Source of the DNA: Pseudomonadota bacterium
GTDB taxonomy: Bacteria > Pseudomonadota > Alphaproteobacteria > Rhizobiales > Xanthobacteraceae
DNA: 64,000 bases
Assembly: GCA_023451825.1 (NCBI GenBank)
Contig: JAEXYA010000029.1
Location: 1 to 64,000, forward strand
Direction: 5' to 3'
The translations under genes were made by a program, and so were the position numbers. The notes under the pieces are model-generated. The model did not search any database and was not told where the DNA came from. It was given only the letters and a program-made list of their open reading frames with translations. Of this stretch, positions 42,579 to 50,864 are shown in pieces. Numbering within the stretch: position 1 is the stretch's first letter; each line of letters begins with the position of its first letter.

Positions 42579-43382
42579 TCAGCGCGTCACGTAGACCGGT
42601 TTACGTTTCTCGATGAAGGCGCGGATGCCCTCCTCGAAATCCTCGGACCGGCTGCACAGCACCTGATTGCGATCTTCGATGGCGATAACGGCCTCGATCG
42701 AGCCGGCATCCACCGCCATGTTGATACATTCCTTCGACAGCCGCAGCCCGACCGGCGATGCGGAGATCATCGCATCGACATAGGGTGCTGCGGCCTTGTC
42801 GAGTTCGCTCTCCTCGACGACTTCGGAGACAAGGCCCACGGCCAGCGCACGATCGGCATGGATGAAGCGGCCGGTGAGGATGAGTTCGGAGGCCACGGAC
42901 ACACCGACAAGGCGCGGCAGGAAATAGCTGGTGCCAATGTCGCAGCCGCCAAGCCCAAGTTTGATGAAGGCGCAGTTCATGCGCGCATTTTTGGCGGCGA
43001 TGCGGATATCGGCGGCGAGCGCGAGGGCAAAACCGCCGCCGGCTGCGGCGCCCTGCACCAGCGCGATGATCGGCTGCGGGCAGCGGCGCATCAGCATCAC
43101 GATATCGGCGATGCGGCGCTGGGAATCGAGGGATTCGGTGACGGTGCGCGGCGCGTTCTGGCCGCGCGACGCCATCGCATGTTTGAGGTCGAGCCCGGCG
43201 CAGAAATTGGCACCGGCGCCCTCGAGGACGACGACGCGCGTCTTGCGATTGCGCTGCAGGTTCTGGAAGTAATCGTTGAGCGCGTCGATCAGCGCCGGAT
43301 CGAGAGCATTGAGCGCCTCCGGGCGATTGAGCGTCACCCGGTCCACGCCATCGTCATGTTCGATCAGCAGCGGTGACGCCAC
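42579..43382 (-). CDS. Crotonase-fold protein with substituted catalytic residues
   Basis: This 267-aa crotonase-superfamily protein has the oxyanion segments FCAGLDLKHAMA and GAAAGGGFALALAAD. The two hydratase Glu positions are replaced (GGGFALA has Ala; the usual PEI.LG reads CAFIKLGLGG), as in a widespread subfamily annotated only as enoyl-CoA hydratase. Hydration of a simple enoyl-CoA is doubtful. It lies between a CoA ligase and an SDR in the minus-strand catabolic series, so a lyase, isomerase or hydrolase step on the ligase product is possible. Confidence 0.87.
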   Translation of the reverse strand: MASPLLIEHDDGVDRVTLNRPEALNALDPALIDALNDYFQNLQRNRKTRVVVLEGAGANFCAGLDLKHAMASRGQNAPRTVTESLDSQRRIADIVMLMRRCPQPIIALVQGAAAGGGFALALAADIRIAAKNARMNCAFIKLGLGGCDIGTSYFLPRLVGVSVASELILTGRFIHADRALAVGLVSEVVEESELDKAAAPYVDAMISASPVGLRLSKECINMAVDAGSIEAVIAIEDRNQVLCSRSEDFEEGIRAFIEKRKPVYVTR

Positions 43383-43430
43383 GTCTTACTCCTACCCGTA
43401 TTGTTGCGCATTCGAGGCGCTTATTCGGTC

Positions 43431-43506
43431 GTCATCGCGAGGAGCGAAGCGACGAAGCAATCCAGTCTTTGTCTTTCTGGATTGCTTCGCTCCGCTAGCA
43501 ATGACG
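43431..43506. repeat. Palindromic repeat, family E
   Basis: GTCATCGCGAGGAGCGAAGCGACGAAGCAATCCAG left half and CTGGATTGCTTCG...GCAATGAC right half. It lies between the crotonase and SDR genes, its right end just before the SDR stop. Confidence 0.85.
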
Positions 43507-43508
43507 AG

Positions 43509-44267
43509 TTAGCGTGGCGCCATGCGAATTGCGCCATCCAGTCGGATCGTCTCGCCATTCAGCATCGGGTTCTCGACGATGTGAACCGCGAGATTGCCGT
43601 ATTCCGACGCGTCACCGAGACGTGCCGGATGTGGCACCTGCGCACCGAGGCTGGCGCGGGCTTCTTCATTGAGGCCCATCAGCAGCGGCGTCAGGAACAG
43701 GCCCGGCGCAATCGTGTTGACGCGGATCTTCTGCGACGACAGATCGCGTGCGGCCGGCAGCGTCATGCCGACGACACCGCCCTTCGAGGCGGCATAGGCG
43801 ATCTGGCCGATCTGGCCTTCATAGGCTGCGACCGACGCGGTGTTGATGATGACGCCGCGCTCTTCGCCGATGGCGTCCTGGGTCACGAGCTGCTCGGAGA
43901 ACAGACGCAGGCAGTTGAAGCTGCCGATCAGGTTCACCATCACGACATTGGTGAATTTTTCGAGCGGATAGACGCCCTGCTTGCCGACGATGCGCTGCGA
44001 ACCGCCGATGCCGGCGCAGTTCATCAGCACGCGCGCGGTGCCATGCGCGGCCGAAGCCTTGGCGAGCGCAGCCTTGACGTCGGCTTCGCTGGTGACGTCG
44101 CCGACGGTGGCGATGCCCTTCACTTCGGCGGCGACCTTCTCCGCATTTTCGGCGGCGCGATCGAACACAGCGACCTTGGCGCCCTTGGCGGCCATCGCGC
44201 GTGCGGTCGCGGCGCCAAGGCCCGAGCCACCACCGGTGATGAATACGGCTACGTCTTTGAGCTGCAT
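43509..44267 (-). CDS. Short-chain dehydrogenase, 3-hydroxyacyl-CoA dehydrogenase type II-like
   Basis: This 252-aa SDR has the NAD motif TGGGSGLG near residue 11, the NCAGIGG strand and the catalytic YAASK. The overall pattern, including FNCLRLFSEQL and ERGVIINTASVAAYEGQIGQ, resembles type II 3-hydroxyacyl-CoA dehydrogenases (HSD17B10-like), which oxidise 3-hydroxyacyl-CoA. With the dehydrogenases, ligase and thiolase nearby it completes a beta-oxidation set. Its leader is the unusual A-rich region at 44268-44514, and AAGGAAAGG provides a ribosome site. Confidence 0.9.
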   Translation of the reverse strand: MQLKDVAVFITGGGSGLGAATARAMAAKGAKVAVFDRAAENAEKVAAEVKGIATVGDVTSEADVKAALAKASAAHGTARVLMNCAGIGGSQRIVGKQGVYPLEKFTNVVMVNLIGSFNCLRLFSEQLVTQDAIGEERGVIINTASVAAYEGQIGQIAYAASKGGVVGMTLPAARDLSSQKIRVNTIAPGLFLTPLLMGLNEEARASLGAQVPHPARLGDASEYGNLAVHIVENPMLNGETIRLDGAIRMAPR

Positions 44268-44514
44268 GGGAAGAGCCTTTCCTTGGGCGTTTCTGGTATT
44301 TTCTTGAATCGTTGATAGGCGAAGAGAAAAAGAAGAAATGGTCCTTGGGCGTTTCTTATTGGTCTTGAACTGCGAGCTTGATGGAATCTGTTTCGATTGT
44401 TCTTGTTCTTCTTGTTGTTGTTTTTGTTAGTTTCGAATTTTAGTTCCTTGGGCGCTTCCTCAAGTTTTTTGTTTTGCAGTCTTTCCCTGGTCCGTTTCTT
44501 CTTGAGCTTTTTAG
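44268..44514 (-). other. A-rich low-GC leader with three GAA(A/G)CGCCCAAGG repeats
   Basis: This 247-base spacer between the TetR and SDR genes is strikingly T-rich on the plus strand, so a minus-strand transcript would be A-rich and unstructured (runs such as AACAACAAGAAGAACAAG). It contains GAAACGCCCAAGG at 44281-44293 and 44343-44355 and GAAGCGCCCAAGG at 44446-44458, all on the minus strand. Each includes the ribosome-site-like AAGG. It is unlike any other spacer in the window. No convincing gene lies in it; an overlapping 116-codon frame is Lys/Asn-rich low complexity. Confidence 0.6.
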
Positions 44515-45189
44515 TCAGCGGGCTTTGCTGCCCGCCTTCTTGTTGGTGAGCATGCCGTCGAGCAGCAGCATTTCGAGATGCGCCACATAGGCGCGGCACA
44601 CATCGTCCGTCACCGGGCCGACGCCAATGGCGCGCGACATGGCATGACGGCTGAAAAAGAGATTGTCGCAGGCGCCGATCAGGCTGGTGTAGAACAGCAC
44701 GGGATCGACGACACGGAATTCGCCGGTCTTGTGGCCCTCGGCCAGCAGCCGGCGATGGAAGCTGAGCAGCGGCCCGACAAAGAATTTCGAGACTTCATCA
44801 GCCGACTTGTCGCTGCTTTCATGCAGCAGATAGTGGATCAACCGGTTCATATAGGGAAACTGGTTGTAGGCCTTGATGATGCCGGCAATGTGCAGCCGCA
44901 GCTTTGCGGTGGCCGAGATCGGCTGCTCCAGCAGATATTCCAGATTGGTCATCTCATTGGCGGCATCGCGTTCGAGCAGCGCCAGCAGGAGACCTTCCTT
45001 GTTGCCGAAATGATATTTCACCAGCGCGGCGTTGACGCCCGACTGCTGGGCGATCTCGCTCAGCGATATCTCGATGGAGTTGTTCGAGATCATCAACTCG
45101 CTCGCCGCGAGCAACAGCTTTTCCGCGGTCGGATTCTTGCCGACGACGGGACGGGCGGTTGCTTGGGACGGGCTGGGAGAAGCTGCCAT
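44515..45189 (-). CDS. TetR-family transcriptional regulator
   Basis: This protein of about 224 aa has an N-terminal helix-turn-helix (ISLSEIAQQSGVNAALVKYHFGNKEGLL) and an all-helical ligand domain similar to those of fatty-acid or aromatic-CoA-responsive TetR regulators. An ATG at 45213 would add eight residues; neither start has a strong ribosome site. It is divergent from the thiolase gene, and codirectional with the SDR-to-dehydrogenase series. It is the likely regulator of both arms of region 5, with a CoA thioester as possible ligand. Confidence 0.9.
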   Translation of the reverse strand: MAASPSPSQATARPVVGKNPTAEKLLLAASELMISNNSIEISLSEIAQQSGVNAALVKYHFGNKEGLLLALLERDAANEMTNLEYLLEQPISATAKLRLHIAGIIKAYNQFPYMNRLIHYLLHESSDKSADEVSKFFVGPLLSFHRRLLAEGHKTGEFRVVDPVLFYTSLIGACDNLFFSRHAMSRAIGVGPVTDDVCRAYVAHLEMLLLDGMLTNKKAGSKAR

Positions 45190-45242
45190 GGGAGCCGCAG
45201 ATAATACGAACATTCGATCCGGCTCAAGAGTTAATTGACCGA

Positions 45243-45271
45243 TTGACTAAAACAAATGCGCCCCGTTTAAT
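45243..45271 (+). promoter_or_regulatory. Sigma-70-type promoter for the thiolase operon with direct repeat
   Basis: TTGACT at 45243 and TTTAAT at 45266 are separated by exactly 17 bases, 50 bases before the thiolase ATG. A second TTGAC lies eight bases upstream (TTGACCGATTGACT), inside an imperfect palindrome beginning TTAATTGACC that could be the TetR operator. Confidence 0.6.
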
Positions 45272-45320
45272 CCGCCGACATCACGCCCCTCACAACAACA
45301 AGATTCAAGGGAGATCGCTC

Positions 45321-46496
45321 ATGGCCGAGGCCTATATCGTCGCCGCCGCACGCACCGCAGGCGGCCGCAAAGGTGGCCGCTTGGCTGGATGGCATCCGGC
45401 GGATCTCGCCGCCTCCGTGCTGAATGCGCTGGTGGATCGCGCCGGCGTCGATCCGGCGCTGGTGGATGACGTGATCATGGGCTGTGTCGGCCAGGGCGGC
45501 GAACAGGCCGTCAATGTGGCCCGCAATGCCGTACTCGCATCGAAACTGCCGGAAAGCGTGCCGGGCACCTCGATCGACCGGCAATGCGGCTCGTCGCAGC
45601 AGGCGCTGCATTTCGCGGCGCAGGCCGTGATGTCGGGCGCCATGGACATCGTGATCGCCTCAGGCGTCGAGAGCATGACCCGTGTGCCGATGGGATCGCC
45701 CAGCATCCTCGCGTCCAAAGCCGGCATGGGCAATTATATGAGCCCGAATATCCAGGCCCGTTATCCGAACATCCAGTTCAGCCAGTTCACCGGCGCGGAA
45801 ATGGTGGCGCAGAAATACGACCTGTCGAAGGACCACCTCGACGCCTATTCCTTCGAGAGCCACCAGCGCGCCATTTCCGCGACCGAAGCCGGCCGGTTCA
45901 AGGACGAGATCGTGCCGCTGTCGATCACCCGCGCCGACGGCTCGACCGACACCCACCATATCGACGAGGGCATCCGTTTCGATGCCACGCTGGACGGTAT
46001 CAAGGGCGTCAAGCTGATCAACGAGAATGGCGGCCGCCTGTCAGCAGCATCGGCGAGCCAGATCTGCGATGGCGCATCGGGCGTGCTGGTCGTGAACGAA
46101 AAGGGCCTCAAGCAGCTCGGCGTGAAGCCGATGGCCCGCATCCACCATATGAGCGTGATGGGCGGCGATCCCGTGATCATGCTGGAAGCCCCGCTGCCCG
46201 CCACCAAGCGCGCGCTGGAAAAGGCCGGCATGACAATCGACGATATCGATCTGTTCGAGGTCAACGAGGCGTTCGCCTCGATCCCGACCGCGTGGTTGAA
46301 GGCGACCGGCGCCGATCCGTCTCGGCTGAACGTCAATGGCGGCGCCATCGCGCTCGGCCATCCGCTCGGCGGCTCCGGCACCAAGCTGATGACCACGCTG
46401 GTGCATGCGCTTCATCAGAACAAGAAGCGCTACGGCCTGCAGACCATGTGCGAAGGCGGCGGCATGGCGAATGTGACGATCGTGGAACGGTTGTAA
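45321..46496 (+). CDS. Acetyl-CoA acyltransferase (thiolase)
   Basis: This 391-aa thiolase has the acyl-accepting Cys in RQCGSSQQAL near residue 88, the NEAF motif, the catalytic His in GGAIALGHPLGGSG and the second Cys in CEGGGMAN at the C-terminus. It cleaves a 3-ketoacyl-CoA with CoA in beta-oxidation. The ATG at 45321 is preceded by AAGGGAGA. First gene of a plus-strand pair with the CoA ligase at 46695, divergent from the TetR gene. Confidence 0.95.
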   Translation: MAEAYIVAAARTAGGRKGGRLAGWHPADLAASVLNALVDRAGVDPALVDDVIMGCVGQGGEQAVNVARNAVLASKLPESVPGTSIDRQCGSSQQALHFAAQAVMSGAMDIVIASGVESMTRVPMGSPSILASKAGMGNYMSPNIQARYPNIQFSQFTGAEMVAQKYDLSKDHLDAYSFESHQRAISATEAGRFKDEIVPLSITRADGSTDTHHIDEGIRFDATLDGIKGVKLINENGGRLSAASASQICDGASGVLVVNEKGLKQLGVKPMARIHHMSVMGGDPVIMLEAPLPATKRALEKAGMTIDDIDLFEVNEAFASIPTAWLKATGADPSRLNVNGGAIALGHPLGGSGTKLMTTLVHALHQNKKRYGLQTMCEGGGMANVTIVERL

Positions 46497-46518
46497 CTCG
46501 CTGCCGCCCCAAACTCGC

Positions 46519-46638
46519 TGTCATCCCGGCGAACGCCGGGATCCATAGACACCGAGTTTGCGGCTCGATCACAGGTGAGGCCACAGTTTCACTTGATAAG
46601 ACAGAGGTTATGGGTCCCGGCTTTCGCCGGGACGACAG
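46519..46638. repeat. Palindromic repeat, family F
   Basis: TGTCATCCCGGCGAACGCCG and CCGGCTTTCGCCGGGACGACA arms. It fills most of the thiolase-ligase spacer. Confidence 0.9.
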
Positions 46639-46694
46639 CCTGAGACAAACACAACGAGCGGAAAAATCCGCCTCTCCTTCCAAGAGGAATCCCC

Positions 46695-48239
46695 ATGACG
46701 CATCCGTCGATCCACGCGAAGACCCATCCCGACAAGATCGCCTATCGCATGGCCGGCTCAGGCGCCGCCCTCACCTATCGCGAGCTCGACGAGCGCTCCA
46801 ATCGCGGCGCGCATCTGTTCCGCTCGCTCGGCCTCAAGGCCGGCGACCACATCGCGCTGCTTATGGAGAACCGGCTCGAATTCATGGAGATCTGCTGGGC
46901 CGCGCAGCGCTCCGGGCTCTACTACACCGCCATCAGCCGCTATCTCACCGCCGACGAAATCGCCTATATCGTGCAGGATTGCGGCGCCCGCGTCGTCATC
47001 ACCTCCGAGCAGTGCGCCGATGTGATCGCGCCACTCATCACCAATGCGGCCGAGCCGATCTTCTACATCGTCGATGGCTCGCAGGCCGGTTTTCGCGATT
47101 GGAACACGGCACTGGCCACCCAGGCGACCACGCCGATTGCCGACGAGATCGCCGGCTATGACATGCTGTACTCTTCCGGAACTACCGGCCGCCCGAAAGG
47201 CATCAAGCGCGCGTCGGAAAACGCGCCGATCGATGTACCGAACCCGTTCCTGAAATTGTTGTGCTCCACCATGTGCGGCATGACCGAGGACAGCATCTAT
47301 CTGTCGCCGGCGCCGCTCTATCATGCCGCGCCGCTGCGCTTCAACATGATGGCCATCACGCTCGGCGGCACCTCCGTCATCATGGAGAAATTCGACGCCG
47401 AGAAATTCCTGCAGCTTGTGGAGCAGCACAAGATCACCCAGTCGCAGCTGGTGCCGACCATGTTCGTGCGCATGTTGAAACTGCCGGATGAAATCCGCGG
47501 GCGTTACGACGTCTCCTCGCTGAAGGGCGCGATCCATGCGGCGGCGCCCTGCCCGGTCGATGTGAAAGCGAAGATGATCGACTGGTGGGGCCCGATCCTG
47601 ATCGAATATTACGCGGGCTCCGAAGGCAACGGCGTCACCGTGTCCAATTCGCAGCAATGGCTGAGCCATCGCGGCACCGTCGGCAAGGCCGTCGTGGGCA
47701 GCGTGAAGATCCTCGACGAGGAGGATCAGGAACGCCCGACCGGCGAGATCGGCACCGTCTATTTCGCCGACACGCCGGTGTTCAGCTATCACAACGATCC
47801 CGAGAAGACGAAGAAAGCGTATAACGCGCGCGGCTGGTCGACGCTCGGCGATGTCGGCTATGTCGACGACGAAGGCTTCCTCTATCTCACCGATCGCAAG
47901 TCCTACATGATCATTTCCGGCGGCGTGAATATCTATCCGCAGGAAACGGAAGATGTGCTGATCACCCATCCGGAGGTCGCCGATGTCGCGGTGTTCGGCG
48001 TGCCCAATGACGAGATGGGCGAAGAGGTGAAGGCCGTCGTTCAGCCCCACAGCATGAACCGGGCCGGCAAGGCGCTGGAAGCTGAGCTGATCGCGTTCTG
48101 CCGCAAGCACCTGTCGCCAATCAAATGCCCGAAGAGCGTCGATTTCGAGCCGGAACTGCCAAGGACGCCCACAGGAAAGCTGGTGAAGCGGCATCTGCGG
48201 GACAAGTATTGGCCGAAGAAGGAAACGGCGACGGTGTAG
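46695..48239 (+). CDS. AMP-forming acyl-CoA ligase
   Basis: This 514-aa ANL-superfamily ligase has the nucleotide loop MLYSSGTTGRPKGIK, the adenine region EYYAGSEGNGVT and the canonical C-terminal LPRTPTGKLVKRHLR with catalytic Lys. It belongs to the medium/long-chain or 4-coumarate-CoA-ligase-like group rather than the feruloyl-CoA synthase group. An ATG at 46695 follows AGAGGA. It probably activates a carboxylic acid, the substrate or a product of side-chain shortening, for the beta-oxidation set. Confidence 0.92.
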   Translation: MTHPSIHAKTHPDKIAYRMAGSGAALTYRELDERSNRGAHLFRSLGLKAGDHIALLMENRLEFMEICWAAQRSGLYYTAISRYLTADEIAYIVQDCGARVVITSEQCADVIAPLITNAAEPIFYIVDGSQAGFRDWNTALATQATTPIADEIAGYDMLYSSGTTGRPKGIKRASENAPIDVPNPFLKLLCSTMCGMTEDSIYLSPAPLYHAAPLRFNMMAITLGGTSVIMEKFDAEKFLQLVEQHKITQSQLVPTMFVRMLKLPDEIRGRYDVSSLKGAIHAAAPCPVDVKAKMIDWWGPILIEYYAGSEGNGVTVSNSQQWLSHRGTVGKAVVGSVKILDEEDQERPTGEIGTVYFADTPVFSYHNDPEKTKKAYNARGWSTLGDVGYVDDEGFLYLTDRKSYMIISGGVNIYPQETEDVLITHPEVADVAVFGVPNDEMGEEVKAVVQPHSMNRAGKALEAELIAFCRKHLSPIKCPKSVDFEPELPRTPTGKLVKRHLRDKYWPKKETATV

Positions 48240-48250
48240 CCGCTCAATCT

Positions 48251-48351
48251 GTCGTCACCCGGCCGTGCGCGCAATTGCGCGCTAGGACCGGGTGACCCAG
48301 TACACACCGACCTGAGTTTACTGGATCGCCCGGTCAAGCCGGGCGATGACA
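48251..48351. repeat. Palindromic repeat, family G (double form)
   Basis: GTCGTCACCCGG...CCGGGTGACCCAGTA is followed by TACTGGATCGCCCGG...CCGGGCGATGAC. Each half is a hairpin and the halves are related. It lies in the ligase-cobB spacer. Confidence 0.8.
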
Positions 48352-48422
48352 AAGGGAGTAAGCCTGCTTGCGAGGCGCTCCTTCCCGCAGTAATCCACCG
48401 CGATGCTGCGAGCCTTGCCCCA

Positions 48423-49736
48423 ATGACCGCCGGCCTCCTGATCTCCGCCATCCGTTCCGGTGCCGGCAAGACGACGGTGACGCTTGGCCTGCTGGCCGCA
48501 TTGGCGCGACGTGGCATCCGGCTGCGCGCGGCCAAAGCGGGGCCAGACTATATCGACCCCGCTTTCCACGCTGCCGCGACCGGTGCGTCTTGCGTTAATC
48601 TCGATAGCTGGACCATGCCGCCGGCCTTGCTGCAAACATTGATGGCACGCGCGGCGGAGAGTGCCGATCTCGTCGCCGTCGAAGGCGTGATGGGTTTGTT
48701 CGACGGTGTGCCGGCAGCAGATGGCCGCAACGGCTCCAGCGCCAGCATTGCCGCGCAATTTCGTCTGCCGGTGTTGCTCGTGCTCGATGTCACCGCACAA
48801 TCGCAATCGGCTGCTGCCGTGGTGCGCGGCTTTGCGTCCCATCATCCGGATGTCCGCATCGCAGGCGTCGTGCTCAATCGCGTCGGCAGCGCGCGGCACA
48901 AAAAGCTGATCACCGATGCCATTGCGACGCTGAATATTCCCGTCGTCGGTGCCGTCCCGCGCGACGCGGCTTTCGCGCTCCCGGAGCGTCATCTTGGCCT
49001 GGTGCAAGCGGGCGAACATGATGACCTCGCAAGACGCATCACGGCTCTTGCCGACATGGCCGAGACGTATCTCGACCTCGATCTGATCCTCGCTCTGGCT
49101 GCGCCGATCGAAACATCATCGCGGCATTTCCCTGCGCCCGCTCTGCCGCCGCCAGGCCAGCGCATCGCGCTCGCATCGGACGCTGCATTCAGTTTTGTCT
49201 ATCCGCATCTCATCGATGGTTGGCGCGATGCCGGCGCCGAGATCATCCGTTTCTCGCCGCTGGCGAATGAAGCGCCGCCAGACGATTGCGACAGTTGCTG
49301 GCTTCCGGGCGGTTATCCTGAGCTCCACGCCGGCGTTTTGGCTACCGCGGCCACCTTCCGCGACGGACTTGCACGCTTCGCACAGACCCGGCCCGTTCAT
49401 GGCGAATGCGGCGGCTACATGGTGCTGGGCGAAGGGTTGGAAGATTCAGATGGCCGGCGGCACGCGATGACTGGGCTGCTGAGCCACACGACAAGCTTTG
49501 CGAAGCGAAAACTGCATCTCGGCTATCGCGAGGCAAGATTGCTGGCGGACAGCGTGATCGGATCGCGAACCACGATCATTCGCGGCCATGAGTTTCATTA
49601 CGCATCGCTCACCGATCTTGGGAGCGATGAGCCGCTGGTCGATCTCAGCAATGCGGATGGTCAATCGCTACCCGAACGCGGCGGACGTCGCGGTCATGTG
49701 ACGGGCACGTTCTTCCACGCGATCGCAAAAGTTTAA
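48423..49736 (+). CDS. cobB: Cobyrinic/hydrogenobyrinic acid a,c-diamide synthase
   Basis: This 437-aa enzyme amidates the a and c carboxylates of the corrin ring using glutamine and ATP. The N-terminal P-loop is SGAGKTTVTLG, followed by AKAGPDYIDPAFHAAATG, a CobB signature, and EGVMGLFDG. The C-terminal class I glutamine amidotransferase domain has its Cys in HGECGGYMVLG and a late His in GTFFHAI. Length fits CobB. No other cobalamin gene is in the window, which is unusual since cob genes generally cluster. No clear ribosome site precedes the ATG. Confidence 0.94.
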   Translation: MTAGLLISAIRSGAGKTTVTLGLLAALARRGIRLRAAKAGPDYIDPAFHAAATGASCVNLDSWTMPPALLQTLMARAAESADLVAVEGVMGLFDGVPAADGRNGSSASIAAQFRLPVLLVLDVTAQSQSAAAVVRGFASHHPDVRIAGVVLNRVGSARHKKLITDAIATLNIPVVGAVPRDAAFALPERHLGLVQAGEHDDLARRITALADMAETYLDLDLILALAAPIETSSRHFPAPALPPPGQRIALASDAAFSFVYPHLIDGWRDAGAEIIRFSPLANEAPPDDCDSCWLPGGYPELHAGVLATAATFRDGLARFAQTRPVHGECGGYMVLGEGLEDSDGRRHAMTGLLSHTTSFAKRKLHLGYREARLLADSVIGSRTTIIRGHEFHYASLTDLGSDEPLVDLSNADGQSLPERGGRRGHVTGTFFHAIAKV

Positions 49737-49745
49737 TTCTCTGTC

Positions 49746-49833
49746 GTAGGGCGGATGAGGCGAAGCCGTAATCCGCCGGCCGAACACGAAGCTGAAACTC
49801 CGCGGCGGATGACGCTACGCTCATCCGCCCTAC
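49746..49833. repeat. Palindromic repeat, family H
   Basis: GTAGGGCGGATGAGGCGAAG and ACGCTCATCCGCCCTAC outer arms with TAATCCGCCG/CGGCGGATGA inside. Fills the convergent spacer between cobB and the DUF1194 gene. Second copy at 52515. Confidence 0.85.
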
Positions 49834-49843
49834 GGCCTACGGC

Positions 49844-50701
49844 CTACCTTCCCCAACGATCCTGCCAGATCTTCTCACCCACCATGCAATTGACACGCGG
49901 TGCGCGCGTCGCGGCGGGAATGATCTGCGCATCCGGCAGCGCAATGCCCGCGACTTCCATCACCAGCTTGGTGCGAATGGCCTCCTTGAACTTGTCGCGC
50001 TCCTTGATCGGGACGACGAACGCGCCGGGACCACCGATGACGCAGTCCTCATAGTACCAATCGAGATTCTCGATATCCATGGTCGAATAGGACAGCTCCT
50101 TCGCCATGATCGGCAGGCCGTTGATGATGATGCCTTTCTCCACCGCCGCATCGCGCGCGATGGTGACCGGGCCGCCATTGTTATTCGGCCCGTCGCCGGA
50201 AATATCGATGACACGGCGGATGCCGTGCAGCGCATTTTCCTCGAACAGCGGCATGGCGAAATTGATAGCGCCGGAAATCGAGGTGCGCGACGCCCGGCGG
50301 ATCGGCGCCTTGCTGATTTCGGCAGCCACCGCGTCCGCGGACTCAGGCCCGTCGATCACCCGCCACGGAATGATGACCTTCTGGTCGCTCGCTGCGGCCC
50401 ATTCAAAGTAAGTGACGGCGATCTTGCCATTCGGGCCGGTCTTCAGTGCCGCCAGAAATTCCTTGGAGACGATGGCCTGGGCATAGCCTTCGCGCTGGAT
50501 CGCCAGCTCGTCCATGTCCATCGAATAGGAAACGTCGACCGCCAGCACCAATTCGACATCGACAACGGGGTCGGGCTTGCTCTGGGCGACGTTGAATCTG
50601 GAAGAATCGGGCCGCAGGCCGGTCGCGGCCACGCTCGCCACATCGCCGCCGAGCATCGCCCCGGCGACAAGTACCGCTCCAATCGAGACACACCAGCGCA
50701 T
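49844..50701 (-). CDS. DUF1194-family exported protein with von Willebrand A-like domain
   Basis: This 285-aa protein has a probable signal peptide and a VWA-like domain beginning VELVLAVDVSYSMDMDELAIQ, whose DxSxS residues form a metal-ion-dependent adhesion site. RVIDISGDGPNNNGG is the second metal-site loop. DUF1194 proteins are common in rhizobia; their role is not established. It is a single gene, divergent from clpS. Confidence 0.88.
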   Translation of the reverse strand: MRWCVSIGAVLVAGAMLGGDVASVAATGLRPDSSRFNVAQSKPDPVVDVELVLAVDVSYSMDMDELAIQREGYAQAIVSKEFLAALKTGPNGKIAVTYFEWAAASDQKVIIPWRVIDGPESADAVAAEISKAPIRRASRTSISGAINFAMPLFEENALHGIRRVIDISGDGPNNNGGPVTIARDAAVEKGIIINGLPIMAKELSYSTMDIENLDWYYEDCVIGGPGAFVVPIKERDKFKEAIRTKLVMEVAGIALPDAQIIPAATRAPRVNCMVGEKIWQDRWGR

Positions 50702-50864
50702 TGCGGCCCTCCCGTTGAGAATCGAATGGTGACACGCAAATGACGCGCCGCAAAGCAGGAACCGCGCAGGCGCTTCACAATCAGGTCAGCATTGCAGCGG
50801 GCGGTGGTGCGATTATATTCGAGGCTCTCAGAGCGCGACCTGCCACCTGCCCGCGCGAGGTTTC

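Noticed and set aside
40664..42616. 650-codon plus-strand frame
   Set aside because: Shadow of the ligase at 40634-42505; high-GC codon bias leaves the opposite strand open.
44249..44599. 116-codon minus-strand frame in the A-rich leader
   Set aside because: Low-complexity Lys/Asn sequence overlapping TetR out of frame; no ribosome site. The DNA repeats fall in different frames, so they are not protein repeats.
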